64,000 nt of DNA from Rhynchopus euleeides (Eukaryota > Euglenozoa > Diplonemea > Diplonemida > Diplonemidae), in NCBI GenBank assembly GCA_963210315.1, contig OY723285.1:124001-188000 (forward strand), read 5' to 3'. The notes under the pieces are model-generated. The model had not been told where the DNA came from, ran no database searches, and saw only the letters and a list, made by a program, of their open reading frames with translations. This document shows positions 31,571 through 41,526 of this stretch, piece by piece. Numbering within the stretch: the stretch's first letter is position 1; the number at the start of each line of letters is the position of its first letter. A program made the translations under genes and the position numbers.

Positions 31571-34513
31571 TCAGTGTTCGCTAATCTCGAAGGCTGACTG
31601 ATACGACCTCCGTGGTGTCGCGTTGTCGCTTACAGACGTGCGGGTGGGGGAGGTGCCGGACCACAGCCCGGTGACTGAAGAGTTGCAGTTCCGTCCCCTG
31701 CCGATGGAGACAAAGGATGGGCTGTGCCCGCGGCCCAACGACGTGAAGCTGAGGGACATGTCGCACCGGGTGGGGCTCACGTCGTGGAGGCCTTGTTGGC
31801 GGGAGTAGTAGACAGTCCCCTCCGGCGTGAAGGCAATGTCGTTGCCTGAGCTCGTGGTGATCATGTCTTCTTCGATCTGCAGGCATTGTCCATCTTTCTT
31901 GGCACGCAGCACGTATGTCTGCAGTGCCGCGCGCTTGCCTGTGACAGCGATGTATATCTCCGTCAGGACGTCCAGACCCAGGCGCACCAGAAGCAGGATC
32001 TCAGCAGCGCGCAGCAGGCTCCATGCGGCGGAGAAAACCCACATGTCTGCGTCGTTGTTGTAGAAGCCGAGGGACAGCAGCACCATGGAGACAGACTGGA
32101 AACCGAGGCACAGCACGTCAACGAATGCGTCGCGCTGCCTGGCGTGTGGCCACAGGGCACCCTCCAGAACAAACAGCGCAAGGAAGATGGCTCCGCATGC
32201 CATCTTCTTGTGCCCGCACCCCGCGGCTGTCTCAGGGGCAGTGCTATGCAGCGCGCTGATGGCGAAGCTTGCCGCCATGTCGACGAAGAAGTACCAAACA
32301 CGCCCCTGTTTGAAGGTGCGGATGACGGAGGAGTAGCGCTGTGCCCACGCTGAGGAGGGCTCCGCTTCGACCCACTCGCCAGGGCCGATGACGCACCTGA
32401 TGAGTGGGTTGCTGCGTGTCACGGCGATGGCGTACACAGCCTTGGTGGGGATGCCGAGGTGCACAGTGCGCAGCACCACAAGAGGCACGAAAACACAGGT
32501 GCACAGCACAGCCACACCTGCTAACAGGTGTGGCGCAGTGTCGGAGTACATCACGAGGGTCATGCCCGCAAGGGTCAGGCCCTGGTAGAAGAACATGAAG
32601 AGGAAGAGGGGCACGGCGGGCTGCTCGACAAAGCCGTGGAAGTCCTCAAGCTTTGCGAAGAGGCGGGGCGCACCCAGGCGCACCCCGTGGAACACGATGT
32701 AGGACAGCAGCCCGCACAGCAGCATGATGGAGAGGCTCGCTACCACCGCGCCGAGCGCCTCGCTGCCGTCCACCTCCAGCCCTGTGGGGTGCAGCAGCCG
32801 CGGGATCTCGCGCGTGCACCCGGAGCTGACGATCTGCAGCCGCATTGCAGCGCCCACACCCGGACCACTCAAGAGGGCACCGCCGATGGATGCAACTGTG
32901 GTGCCGGCGCTGACGTCGGTGGGCGAGATGTCGGGAGCACCGTGCACCAGAGACGAACCCAACTTCGCCGGAGTGTCGGTTGGCACTGAAAGAGGCTCCT
33001 GGGTGACAGGCGCGGCAGTGCGCCTGTCCAGGACGCCATGTGGCGGGCCTGTCGCGGGAATCGACGTGAGAGGAAGTGCCGTGCGTGGAACCGGGGACAC
33101 CGGCACGTCTGTCGGTGGCGTCGAGATGTCAGACGTGGGTGTAGGTGTCGGCGGTGACGCTGCAGCAGGCGCAGGGGTTGGTGGCTCTGTTGGGGGAAGC
33201 GCAGTCAGCGGAGCAGTGGAGGCGGGTGCCGGTGTAGGCGGGGACAGTGTCAGAGGTGCGGGAGTCACAGGTGCCTCGGTGGGCGGCCCGCCCGTCGGCG
33301 GAGCTGAGGTGGGGGGAGACGGTGTCAGCGGTGCAGGCGTCTCAGGCGCAGGGGTGGGTGGTGTGGGGGTGGCAGGCGAGTCAGTCAGGGGGGACAGTGT
33401 CAGCGGCGCAGGCGTGGCTGGAGACGGTGTCGACGGTGTCGACGGAGCAGGCGTTGGCGGCGAAGATGTTGGGGGAGCTGCTGTTGGGGGTGCAGCTGTG
33501 TCTGGTGCGGATGTGGGAGGTATCGGTGTCGGCGGTACAGGCGTTGGCGGTGCCAGTGTTGGTGGCGCAGGTGTTGGCGGTGCCATTGTTGGGGGGGCAG
33601 GCGTCGGCGGTGTCAGCGTGGGCGGTGCAGGTGATGGCGGTGCCAGTGTCGGTGTAGGTGGAGATGGTGTCGGGGGTGCAGGCGTCGCCGGTGCCGGCGT
33701 CGGAGGTGCCGGCGTTGGCGGTGACGGTGTCGGAGGTGACGGTGTTGCCGGTGCAGGCGTTGGCGGCGCAGGAGTCGGTGGGACAGGTGTCGGCGGTGCC
33801 GGCGTTGGCGGAGAAGAGGTGGGCGGTGCCGGCGTCGGAGGTACAGGCGTGGGAGGTGCGGGCGTCGGCACAGGCGTCGGAGGCGCAGCAGTCGGAGGCG
33901 CGTCAGTCGGGACTAGGCAAGCCCACAACCTGAAATCCTTCACCACCCCATCCCACACGGCATCCGCCGCCCATGCGCTCGTCCTGATATGGTTATTTGC
34001 CCTAGTCGCATAGGCAGGCACGATGTTGTCTTGCTCCCCGACAAATGTGTTGACACCGTCCTCATAGATCCACAGCTTGCCTCGCCCTGGGGAGACCTCC
34101 TTCACGACGTACTGATACAGCACCTCCTGGTCCAGGGGGATGTCTTGGTTTGACACCATAGATGTTGTGAGAGAATGCCCGGCATTCCTGGCCCGGTAGC
34201 TGATGCGCTTTCCGGTTCCATCCTGCTCGAACAGGATCTCCTGGTCGCTTGTGCCTACACAGAACTCCATTATCTTACTGTACATGCTGTTCGACTTGAG
34301 GGTGACTTTCGCCTCCATCATGATCCCACCCCCGAAGGTGAGAGGCTTGCTCCCGTCGAACTCCGACTCACTGGCAAAGAATGTGACCAGGGCGGGCGCC
34401 GCACACGGTAGCTCGATGACAGAATATGCCTGCTGCACGGCAAGCAGCACCACAAGGCATACTGCCTTGGGTGGCGCCAGCGCCATGCGCAAGAGCGACA
34501 AAACCTGCATCAT
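31571..34513 (-). CDS. Surface protein: signal peptide, LamG-like domain, PTP stalk, seven membrane segments
   Basis: 980 residues from the Met-Met at 34513, chosen because the hydrophobic signal (MALAPPKAVCLVVLLAVQQA) follows closely; the frame runs further upstream without support. After cleavage comes a jelly-roll (LamG/ConA-like) domain of about 170 residues (LTFGGGIMMEAKV, LWIYEDGVN), then about 270 residues of PPTP-type repeats that would form a stiff O-glycosylated stalk, then a Ser/Pro linker. The C-terminal half has about seven hydrophobic helices, the first being LGAVVASLSIMLLCGLLSYI and the last WSLLRAAEILLLVRLGLDVL, and a cytoplasmic tail of about 100 residues. Topology suggests an adhesion or sensing receptor, but no G-protein-receptor motif is visible. 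Paralogue at 43187-46255. No intron or frame break seen. Confidence 0.85.
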   Translation of the reverse strand: MMQVLSLLRMALAPPKAVCLVVLLAVQQAYSVIELPCAAPALVTFFASESEFDGSKPLTFGGGIMMEAKVTLKSNSMYSKIMEFCVGTSDQEILFEQDGTGKRISYRARNAGHSLTTSMVSNQDIPLDQEVLYQYVVKEVSPGRGKLWIYEDGVNTFVGEQDNIVPAYATRANNHIRTSAWAADAVWDGVVKDFRLWACLVPTDAPPTAAPPTPVPTPAPPTPVPPTPAPPTSSPPTPAPPTPVPPTPAPPTPAPATPSPPTPSPPTPAPPTPAPATPAPPTPSPPTPTLAPPSPAPPTLTPPTPAPPTMAPPTPAPPTLAPPTPVPPTPIPPTSAPDTAAPPTAAPPTSSPPTPAPSTPSTPSPATPAPLTLSPLTDSPATPTPPTPAPETPAPLTPSPPTSAPPTGGPPTEAPVTPAPLTLSPPTPAPASTAPLTALPPTEPPTPAPAAASPPTPTPTSDISTPPTDVPVSPVPRTALPLTSIPATGPPHGVLDRRTAAPVTQEPLSVPTDTPAKLGSSLVHGAPDISPTDVSAGTTVASIGGALLSGPGVGAAMRLQIVSSGCTREIPRLLHPTGLEVDGSEALGAVVASLSIMLLCGLLSYIVFHGVRLGAPRLFAKLEDFHGFVEQPAVPLFLFMFFYQGLTLAGMTLVMYSDTAPHLLAGVAVLCTCVFVPLVVLRTVHLGIPTKAVYAIAVTRSNPLIRCVIGPGEWVEAEPSSAWAQRYSSVIRTFKQGRVWYFFVDMAASFAISALHSTAPETAAGCGHKKMACGAIFLALFVLEGALWPHARQRDAFVDVLCLGFQSVSMVLLSLGFYNNDADMWVFSAAWSLLRAAEILLLVRLGLDVLTEIYIAVTGKRAALQTYVLRAKKDGQCLQIEEDMITTSSGNDIAFTPEGTVYYSRQQGLHDVSPTRCDMSLSFTSLGRGHSPSFVSIGRGRNCNSSVTGLWSGTSPTRTSVSDNATPRRSYQSAFEISEH

Positions 34514-34631
34514 TGGGTGGGGCGTGGTGTAGTGTGTGGCATGGCGTGTGATGTGAGTTTGTCGCACGTAGGCAACAAGGGGAGAGAGGGAGGCCAGCCT
34601 GGCCTGCTTGGCATCTGCGATCATACATGTA

Positions 34632-34724
34632 GGGGCCTTCGCTCAGAAGTGCAGCAAAAAGTGAAGCCGCCTCACAACAAAAGGAGACGAGACTGACACA
34701 GCTTGACACACAGGGCGAAGGCCC
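34632..34724. mobile_element. Miniature inverted-repeat element, family 1
   Basis: Ends ggggccttcgctc and gggcgaaggccc are inverted; the inside is the same as the copy at 27889-27977 apart from a few substitutions. It lies just upstream of the surface-protein gene, so it is a possible promoter-region insertion. Confidence 0.85.
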
Positions 34725-36730
34725 TCCATGGCGGTGTAACGCTATCGATCATATCCCACACAGCACCTGGGGCACCCCGAGAGACTGACACCCCCTCGAG
34801 GGCCCAGAAACAGGGGAGGGGGTGCCATGCCTCTGCCTCGCCTTTATACAGAGGCGGCCGTTGCAGAATGCCACCCCCCTCTGCACTGGGTGGTCCCTGG
34901 AGAATGTCACCCCCCCCACCCCCCCCCCCCCCAGCGGAGGCCGATCGAGGGGGTGACATTCTCTCGGCACCCTAGCCTGGCTAGGTGACGGGATATACCC
35001 TGCGGAATACCCATGCAACTACAACGCTAAAGGCCGCGAGGCTGTGTGTTCCTATTCCTCGGGAAGAAAGACAAGGGATGCCACGGGCCTTTGCTCAGAA
35101 GTGCAGAAAAGTGAAGCCGCCTCACAGAAAGGGACGTCACGGCATATCTAAACGAAGCATGGGGAGGCTCGTGAAGGCAACCCCAAGCCCATCGTTGCGA
35201 TCATACAATGGCAGCAGAAGGCACGGAAAATCGGGGCCTTCGCTCTGTGCCTCTCTCTTCTGAAGGCGAAGGACCCCATGATGAGCAGGGGCTCGCACCC
35301 GGTTGGGACGGCCCCTCAGGGGGGGTGGGGTGGTGCGATTAGTTCGTTCAAATCAACAGGGGGTTGTTCGGGGCCACAGCTCCTTTCGGGTGTGGCTTGG
35401 TGGGGTGGCACACCTCCTCAGCAGGGCAGAGGGGGGGTGGGCGCAATGCGATGGCACACACACACGTAAGCTGTTGCAGCGGAGTGTAGAGCACACAGAG
35501 CACACGCTCTTCTTAGGGATCTACACTGTTTACACACGTGAACCGCATTTTTTTGCAGCAAGTTGAGTTCTGTGCGCAGCAGAGCTTGCCAGCTTCACTG
35601 TAGTAAGTTGGTGCATCGCACCCATAGCGCACATCATGGCTGTGGTGCGATCTGCACTTTGTCGGAAAGTATCGTGCTGTTTGGTTGGCTCAAGGGAAGC
35701 CAGCCGACTGCAGAGAGTGATGCAGTGCACCTCTTCAGCTTTTGCTTCGTGTAGGCCGCACTGAGCATACACACGCTGTCGTGTCGAACACACACAGACG
35801 CCCTGCTCTTGTGATCTCCACGCGCAGGACACACCTGACCTGTCTGAAGACCACCGGACAGGGCAACACAGCAAAGCTGCGGCACATCGAAATCGTTCAA
35901 AGCAACATACGCGATGGCTTCCCCAATACAGAAGCAGGCGAAAGGGCAGCACGCCTGATACAGCGTTGTGCGGGCTGCACCTGTCCGAGCAGGGAAAGGG
36001 GAGCAGGGGCAAAGGGAATGGTGTGATGTGGTGGTGGTCGCGTGGACCGCGAGGTGGCAAACATGGATAGAACTATAAAAAATCCCCGGGCTGTCTCCGC
36101 CAGATTTGTGGGTGTCTTCGCTCCGGTGTGATTGGTGCTTCTCCTCCGATTCTCCGATTTCTTGGAGAAAAAACACCGAAACGTTGCCCATCGCGAACAG
36201 GGTTTTCGCTAGCACCGGGGGGGTCAGGCGGTAAAAATATCGGTGCGGTGCTCTTCGAACCGAAAATCAGAGGGGGGAAAAAAAATTTCCGCGGTGGTGC
36301 TTTGCACCGAAAAATCCCTACCCCATCGGGAGCGCACCACGCGAACACACGTTCCGCTCTGTGCTGTAGTGTAGGTGCACTGATGGTACACCGCAGCGCG
36401 GTGTACCATCGGTGTACCTACACGAGTGTATGGGCACTGGGTGCCACTGACCCCCGATTCGAATGGCTTCGGGGTCGTTTTGTCTAACGACGACCCTTTC
36501 TCGACATGTTGCCGTCGCATCCACGCAAGGTGGTGGCGATCTCGTAGACAGGCACACGGCACAGGGGGGTCTGGGGGGCGGAGCCCCCCAGCCGCCGGAG
36601 GCCACGGTAGTGGACATCTGTTCCTTGCAGTCTCGGGCAGTCGGGATTCCCTCGGGTTTGCGATGCTCGTAAGTAGGCTTCGCTGCTTCGCAGCCCGACC
36701 AGCAGGAGATCACCGGTCCTGGGTGACACC
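34725..36730. other. Gene-free stretch with hairpins and element fragments
   Basis: Contains a partial family-1 element at 35085-35131, a second short inverted pair (ggggccttcgctc, gcgaaggacccc) at 35233-35277, a possible diverged family-2 copy at 36109-36222, the hairpin at 36369-36423, and a GC hairpin at 36568-36589. No gene recognised. Confidence 0.5.
36369..36423. repeat. 26-bp hairpin
   Basis: gtgtaggtgcactgatggta with caccgc pairs with its inverse ending gtacctacac, two mismatches and a three-base loop. Function unknown. Confidence 0.85.
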
Positions 36731-36812
36731 AAAAACCAGACAAATGAATCGCCCAACTGAATCGTGCTAGCTAAACTCCGGAAAGAAGTGTCTTTTTTCG
36801 TTGAACGCAGCC
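36731..36812. repeat. Repeat B2 of retroelement copy 2
   Basis: 82 bp from aaaaaccagacaaatgaatc to cgttgaacgcagcc, identical to 36934-37015. It forms the element's outer 3' end. Its last 14 bases are shared with the start of repeat A. Confidence 0.92.
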
Positions 36813-36936
36813 AAATATAAGGCCTAACCTGTTTTGGCGCACGGGTGTGATGACAAAAGGGAAAAGTGCTAGCACGAACATGATGTTGGTCTTCTGGTTA
36901 TGTCTGGTTTCTTAGAACACTTAACGTGTATGCAAA
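36799..36936. repeat. Repeat A2 of retroelement copy 2
   Basis: About 138 bp, from cgttgaacgcagccaaatat to ttaacgtgtatgcaaa, identical at every base compared to 41300-41437 (A1). Confidence 0.92.
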
Positions 36937-37015
36937 AACCAGACAAATGAATCGCCCAACTGAATCGTGCTAGCTAAACTCCGGAAAGAAGTGTCTTTTT
37001 TCGTTGAACGCAGCC
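36934..37015. repeat. Repeat B1 of retroelement copy 2
   Basis: Second copy of the 82-bp B sequence, directly abutting A2 and ending about 70 nt from the stop codon of the polymerase gene. Confidence 0.92.
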
Positions 37016-37083
37016 CAACCCACAGGGACCGCGTAGCGGAAAGAAAGACAAGGAATTGAAAGGGTACACCACACTTGAAATGT

Positions 37084-38930
37084 TTAACGCGATATGGCTG
37101 CAACCGCCGCGTATCTCGCAGGGAGGGGCGCCAGGGGGACAGGGCACGGCGATGCCACAGTGCCTCGGGTAAACTCGTCTGCTCTCTGTGCATGCGTAGG
37201 CACCCACTGAGCGGAAACGGAGATGCCCGCACCGTCCGCGGTGTCAAACAAGGCACACAACAAGTCATTCGCGAGGTAATTCTTGCTGTGGCCCTTGTTG
37301 ATAGCTGCCACCGCTGCCGTGTTGTCCACCTGCAACCCCAACGCACAGCCCGGCCGCGTAGCGGCTGCGAGGCGTGTCGCCTGGAGCGCTGCGAAGAGCT
37401 CTTTGACATATATATGGTGGGCGAGGGGTTCATCAAAACAGCCCTGGACAATCGGCTCGGGGTCTAACTCCAGAAGGGCTGCCCATTCTGTGTCGGAAGC
37501 GTCAGACCACGCCGTGACCGAGGGCCCCGAAGCCCCTGCCTCAACCCACACATTCTGGCCCAGATCGGCCGAAATCAGAGAAAGATCAGCGAGAACAGAG
37601 GGGGGGATGTCGAGAGGGCGGTCCCACTGCTCCGGTTCCGCAACCAGCTTGGCCGCGGATCTCCTGAGGAAGGCGAGGGAGGCGCGGAAGTAGCAGAGAC
37701 GCCTCTGCGTCGAGAACAGAAACCAAATCATACCGCCGAAAACCTTGTAGAACTCCCGGGAAGTAGCCCTGTTCTCGCGAACCGCCGCCACGGCCGCCGA
37801 GGCAAGGAATTTCGACACCCAATCGGGGTCCGACCTGAAGCGCTTAGGCGACGACTCCAGATCAAATTCCAACCCCAAGGCGATGAACCGCGACTGCGGT
37901 GTGCCGAACTCCGCACCCTCGTTGAGCTCGGCGCCCACCGACTCGGCCTTGCCGAGGAATCGGGCGTATCTCTCGGCTGCATCCTCCCGGCTATCTCCAA
38001 CCACAAACCAGTTGTCCACCCAAGACAGCCCATCCTCCAGGGGGAGAAGCACGCGTGAGGCCCTCTGCGCGATGCACGGCGCCCAGCTCCAGCCCATGCA
38101 CATCACCCGCAGCGAGGTGCGCCGAAACGGGCCCCGCTCCCCAGCCAGATTCACCCCGAAGAAGTCGCGGACCCCGTCCCCCAGGGGGAACTGGTAGAAC
38201 CAGCTCTTCCCGTCAGCCTGCACCACGAATTCGGCCGCCAGGAACCTCCGGACCACCTCGTGGATCGACGGGAGGAGCATCGGTGGCGGGTCCCGCATCA
38301 GCCGGTTCAGCTTTCGCCCGTCGCATACCAAACGCAGCAGCCCGCTCTTTTTCTCCACGGTGAACGCCGGGAGGACCACCTTCGGCGCGTCTGCCAACCC
38401 CAGCACCCCCCACTCCGAGAGGTTATCCCAGTGCCGCAGCATGTGCCTCGAGGTCCCGCGCGAAAGAGGCCTGTCGCCCAGATCCACGCCCGGTCGCATG
38501 GCCCGCAGGAAAGCGCCCCGGTCCCGAATCACGTCGATAACCCCTGACAGGATCCCCTCGGAATCCAAAGCCTCTAAGGCGTAGAGGTTCAGACGTGACG
38601 TCGATATGGGGGCCAGCTCCCCCGTGGGGCCACCCCGCGCCGAGGGCGGGCCAAGATGCCGCCCCTCCACCGTCACCCGCGCTTCCCTCGCGTACGTCGC
38701 GTTGACGTCCGGCGAGTAGGAGTCGTCGCCGACCCTCCGAGGAAGAGGAGGAGGAGGGGGCGGCCGTGGCGGCGGTGGAGGCGGAGGCGGTAGCGTGGGA
38801 GGCGGCCTGGGCCGAGGGGTCGCCGGCGGGGAAGGCGTGCCTGGGGGCTCGTACGCCACGCACGCCGTCCTCAGGAGCTTCCCAGGGAAGGCAGGGCAAA
38901 GAGCGACCCCCGGGATAGCCCCCGGTCGAG
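37084..38930 (-). CDS. Reverse transcriptase-RNase H of retroelement copy 2
   Basis: The open frame runs from far upstream, but polymerase-like sequence begins only around 38930, just before the recombinase frame ends; there is no ATG there, so expression by frameshifting from the recombinase frame is likely. Reverse transcriptase motifs: FTVEKKSGLLRLVCDGRKLN, the first catalytic Asp in QADGKSWFYQFPL, RVMCMGWSWAP, and a catalytic box SWVDNWFV in which the usual second Asp is Asn. RNase H follows with WSDASDTEWAA, KELFAAL, QVDNTAAV and HAQRADEFTRG, i.e. the expected D-E-D-D set. It would copy the element RNA into cDNA for the recombinase to integrate. Confidence 0.9.
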
Positions 38931-39866
38931 CACCATTGATGTGGAGGCCGTCTGCCTCGCCAGCTTCAGCTTCCCCGCCGGGAGGTACCTGGCCAGGGCG
39001 TCCAGGGAGCTGTGGCGGGACAGCTGCCGAAGCGACTCCAGGCACAGCCCCTCTTGCAGGAGCTCCGCCAGAGCCCCCCGACGGAGGGAATGACCACTCA
39101 GCTCCGGGTCCTCCTTCTTCAGCGCCGCCACGATGCGCCGGTAGGTCGTGTCGACCACCAGCGCGCCCGCCGCCCGCCCCGAGATCGCCTCCCGCAGCAC
39201 CTCCGTCCAGCACTCCGAGAGGAACAGGCCCGTCGTGACGCCCAGGCGGAACGGGTCGCTCTTCGTCTCCGCCCAGTTCACGGCGACAAACTCGCTCTGG
39301 AAAGCGATGTCCCCGCACTTCAGGCGCACCACGTCCGACACCCGCGCCGCCCCGCACCACCCCAGCACAATCGCGAGCTTCGTGTCGCGGTCGACGTCCT
39401 CCCGGCCCACCACTGCGGCCACCTGGGCGGATGCTGCTGGCTTCGCATGGTGCTGCGGTCGGAGGGCCCCCAAGCGCTTCAGACCTCGCTTGAAGTCTTG
39501 GAGCAGCTGGGAGTCCACCACAACCCCCATGCGGCTCATCGCGGCGACCGCCCTCGATACGTACTGTAGGGCGGAGGAGGGCCGGAGTGGGGAGTCCGCT
39601 TCGGACATGAGCCTCTGCACCCAGTAAATGATGCAAAGGTCCCACGGCAAGAGCACACCCGTGGTCTGCTCCCACTCGTGCCGGAACTGGAGGAGTCGCC
39701 GGTGGGGCCCCTCGAGCCCCCTCCACGTCGACGGTGCCAACGCCTCCCCCAGCGTCTTCACCGCGCGCTTGGCGATCCGCTGTGCCTCTCTGGCGGTCAG
39801 CGGGTCCTCCTGTGCCCGTCTCCTTCCCACCCGCGCCGTGGAGAGCACCCCTATGCTCTCCAGCAT
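38871..39866 (-). CDS. Tyrosine recombinase of retroelement copy 2
   Basis: 331 residues from ATG 39866 (MLESIGVLS), 18 nt after the gag stop in another frame, so reinitiation or frameshifting from gag is plausible. Catalytic Arg in WCGAARVSDVV, HSLRRGAL, LSRHSS and Tyr in LARYLPAG are all present, so the enzyme looks active. N-terminal residues 20-110 form the core-binding helices. Its 3' end overlaps the start of the polymerase region. Confidence 0.9.
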   Translation of the reverse strand: MLESIGVLSTARVGRRRAQEDPLTAREAQRIAKRAVKTLGEALAPSTWRGLEGPHRRLLQFRHEWEQTTGVLLPWDLCIIYWVQRLMSEADSPLRPSSALQYVSRAVAAMSRMGVVVDSQLLQDFKRGLKRLGALRPQHHAKPAASAQVAAVVGREDVDRDTKLAIVLGWCGAARVSDVVRLKCGDIAFQSEFVAVNWAETKSDPFRLGVTTGLFLSECWTEVLREAISGRAAGALVVDTTYRRIVAALKKEDPELSGHSLRRGALAELLQEGLCLESLRQLSRHSSLDALARYLPAGKLKLARQTASTSMVLDRGLSRGSLFALPSLGSS

Positions 39867-39883
39867 CGCCGTGAGGGGCGAGC

Positions 39884-41227
39884 TCACTGCCTGTGGCCCC
39901 CCCTCCTGCTCCGCTGGCTGGTGGGGTGGCCCTGCTGCGGCTGTGGCTGCGAGCTGCGCTGCTGTTGTTGTTGATGTTGATGCTGATGCTGTGGGTGGTG
40001 GACCTGGGGGGAGCGTGGCTGGCGGGCCCGTGCCTTCTCCTTTGCCGCCCGGAGGTACGGAGGAATCTCCGGCTTCCCGAAGAATTCCTCCTCCATCGCG
40101 GAGGCCGCCTCCCATCCGCCCCCCAACACGCCCTCGTTGAGGGCTTCCAGCCTGCAGAACTGGTTCTGCATCAGCCGGACCAGGAGGTCGTCGTAGTCCT
40201 CCGGCTCCTGCAGCGACGGCAGGCTCGTCATGATGAGGTTGATATCCCTCATCCGGGCCTGCGCCTCGTGGGCCTGCGGGCGCAGGGCACCCCCCGCCCG
40301 GGCCCCCAGCAGGGCGTCGTAGCGGCGCAGCTGGTGCAGGTGCACCAGCCCCAGCGTGGCCTCGTCCGCGTGCCACCACTCGTCCACGTCCAGGGGGTTG
40401 AGAGCCCCGGCGCCCCTGCGGCTGTCGCTGCTGCCGGCTACGCTGCCGGCCCCGTCCCGCTGCTCCGGCTTTCCGGCCCTCGGTGCTCCGGCGCCGGCTC
40501 CGGAGCCCGTCCCGTTTCCCCGCAGGCGGGCCAGCTCCGCCTGGAGGTCCGCCACCTCCCGCATCCGCCGCACCTCCTCCCGGAGGGAAGCCACCTCGTC
40601 CTGGGGGGCTGCAGCCCGGCTCGCACCTGCCTCAGCCCTTACCCTCGCGTGCTCCGCGAGGGCCGTCTCCCGCTGGGCCTTGGCCCGCTCCTCCATCACC
40701 AACGCGGCGTTCCGCGTCTTCTCCCTCTCAAGGGCCAGCTCCGCCTCGAGGCGGGCTCTCACCTCCGCGTGCCTGGCGGACTCCTCGGCGACCATGGCCC
40801 GCGCCTGCGCCTCCGTGACGGCATTTGAGGCCGCCGCCTCCACCGACGCCACCTTCGCGTCCGACTCCGCCCCCGTCACCCGCTGTGCCGCAGCGGATTC
40901 CACCTTCGCCGCATGCGCCGCTGCATTCGCGGATGCGATGTGCATCCCCGCCGCCGCCTCCGCGTTGGCGGCCCTCGTAGCCGCCCCCGCCTCCACCCCC
41001 GCCGCGTGCACCCTCGCGTGCGCCTCCACCTGCGTGGCCCGGATGTCGGCCCCCGCGACCTCGCGAGTGGCCACCTCGCGGGCGTTGGCGGTGGTCACTG
41101 CCGCCAGCGCCTGCCCCATCGCCATCCCGAAGTCGCCCGCCGGGAGGGGGGCGGACAAGGCATCCGGGTTGCCCGCGCCGCGCCCCACTCCGGACAGCAC
41201 CAGCTCCGAGTTCTGCACGCCAGGCAT
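39884..41227 (-). CDS. Gag-like protein of retroelement copy 2
   Basis: 447 residues from ATG 41227 (MPGVQNSELVLSG). Alanine-rich heptads about 35-230, a conserved globular block about 270-370 (LNPLDVDEWWHADEA, YDDLLVRLMQNQFCRL), and a His/Gln-rich, basic C-terminus. No Cys-His knuckle is visible, so nucleic-acid binding would depend on the basic tail. Intact, and nearly the same as copy 1. Confidence 0.85.
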   Translation of the reverse strand: MPGVQNSELVLSGVGRGAGNPDALSAPLPAGDFGMAMGQALAAVTTANAREVATREVAGADIRATQVEAHARVHAAGVEAGAATRAANAEAAAGMHIASANAAAHAAKVESAAAQRVTGAESDAKVASVEAAASNAVTEAQARAMVAEESARHAEVRARLEAELALEREKTRNAALVMEERAKAQRETALAEHARVRAEAGASRAAAPQDEVASLREEVRRMREVADLQAELARLRGNGTGSGAGAGAPRAGKPEQRDGAGSVAGSSDSRRGAGALNPLDVDEWWHADEATLGLVHLHQLRRYDALLGARAGGALRPQAHEAQARMRDINLIMTSLPSLQEPEDYDDLLVRLMQNQFCRLEALNEGVLGGGWEAASAMEEEFFGKPEIPPYLRAAKEKARARQPRSPQVHHPQHQHQHQQQQQRSSQPQPQQGHPTSQRSRRGGHRQ

Positions 41228-41299
41228 CGGATATGTCGGGGGTTAAAGGGTGGAGTAAAGAGAAGGGAGTAGGTGGGAGTGTTGAACCACGAAAATATT

Positions 41300-41437
41300 T
41301 TTCGTTGAACGCAGCCAAATATAAGGCCTAACCTGTTTTGGCGCACGGGTGTGATGACAAAAGGGAAAAGTGCTAGCACGAACATGATGTTGGTCTTCTG
41401 GTTATGTCTGGTTTCTTAGAACACTTAACGTGTATGC
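41300..41437. repeat. Repeat A1 of retroelement copy 2
   Basis: Same sequence and orientation as A2 at 36799-36936 and as 23515-23656 of copy 1; outer 5' end of the element. Confidence 0.92.
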
Positions 41438-41526
41438 AAAAAAAAATCGGGAAAAAAAACAAACAAAACGGTGATTTGCACCGCTCCCAAGGGCGGTGCT
41501 TTGCACATTCCGAAAAACCGAAAAAA

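Larger units (their letters stand above)
36731..41437 (-). mobile_element. Complete VIPER/Ngaro-like tyrosine-recombinase retrotransposon with split direct repeats
   Basis: 4.7 kb. Read on the minus strand the order is A1 (41437-41300), gag, tyrosine recombinase, reverse transcriptase-RNase H, B1 (37015-36934), A2 (36936-36799), B2 (36812-36731). This A1...B1-A2-B2 arrangement is the split-direct-repeat signature of Ngaro- and VIPER-type elements, in which the A2-B1 junction (tgtatgcaaaaaccagac) equals the joint of a circularised element. All coding regions look intact. Gene order with the recombinase before the polymerase matches, from memory, trypanosome VIPER rather than DIRS or Ngaro. A deleted copy lies at 20569-23656. 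Confidence 0.92.

Noticed and set aside
32724..34013. Glycine-valine-rich plus-strand frames opposite the two surface-protein stalks (also 44679-45725)
   Set aside because: Same reason; they are antisense to PTP repeats and contain no other sequence features.
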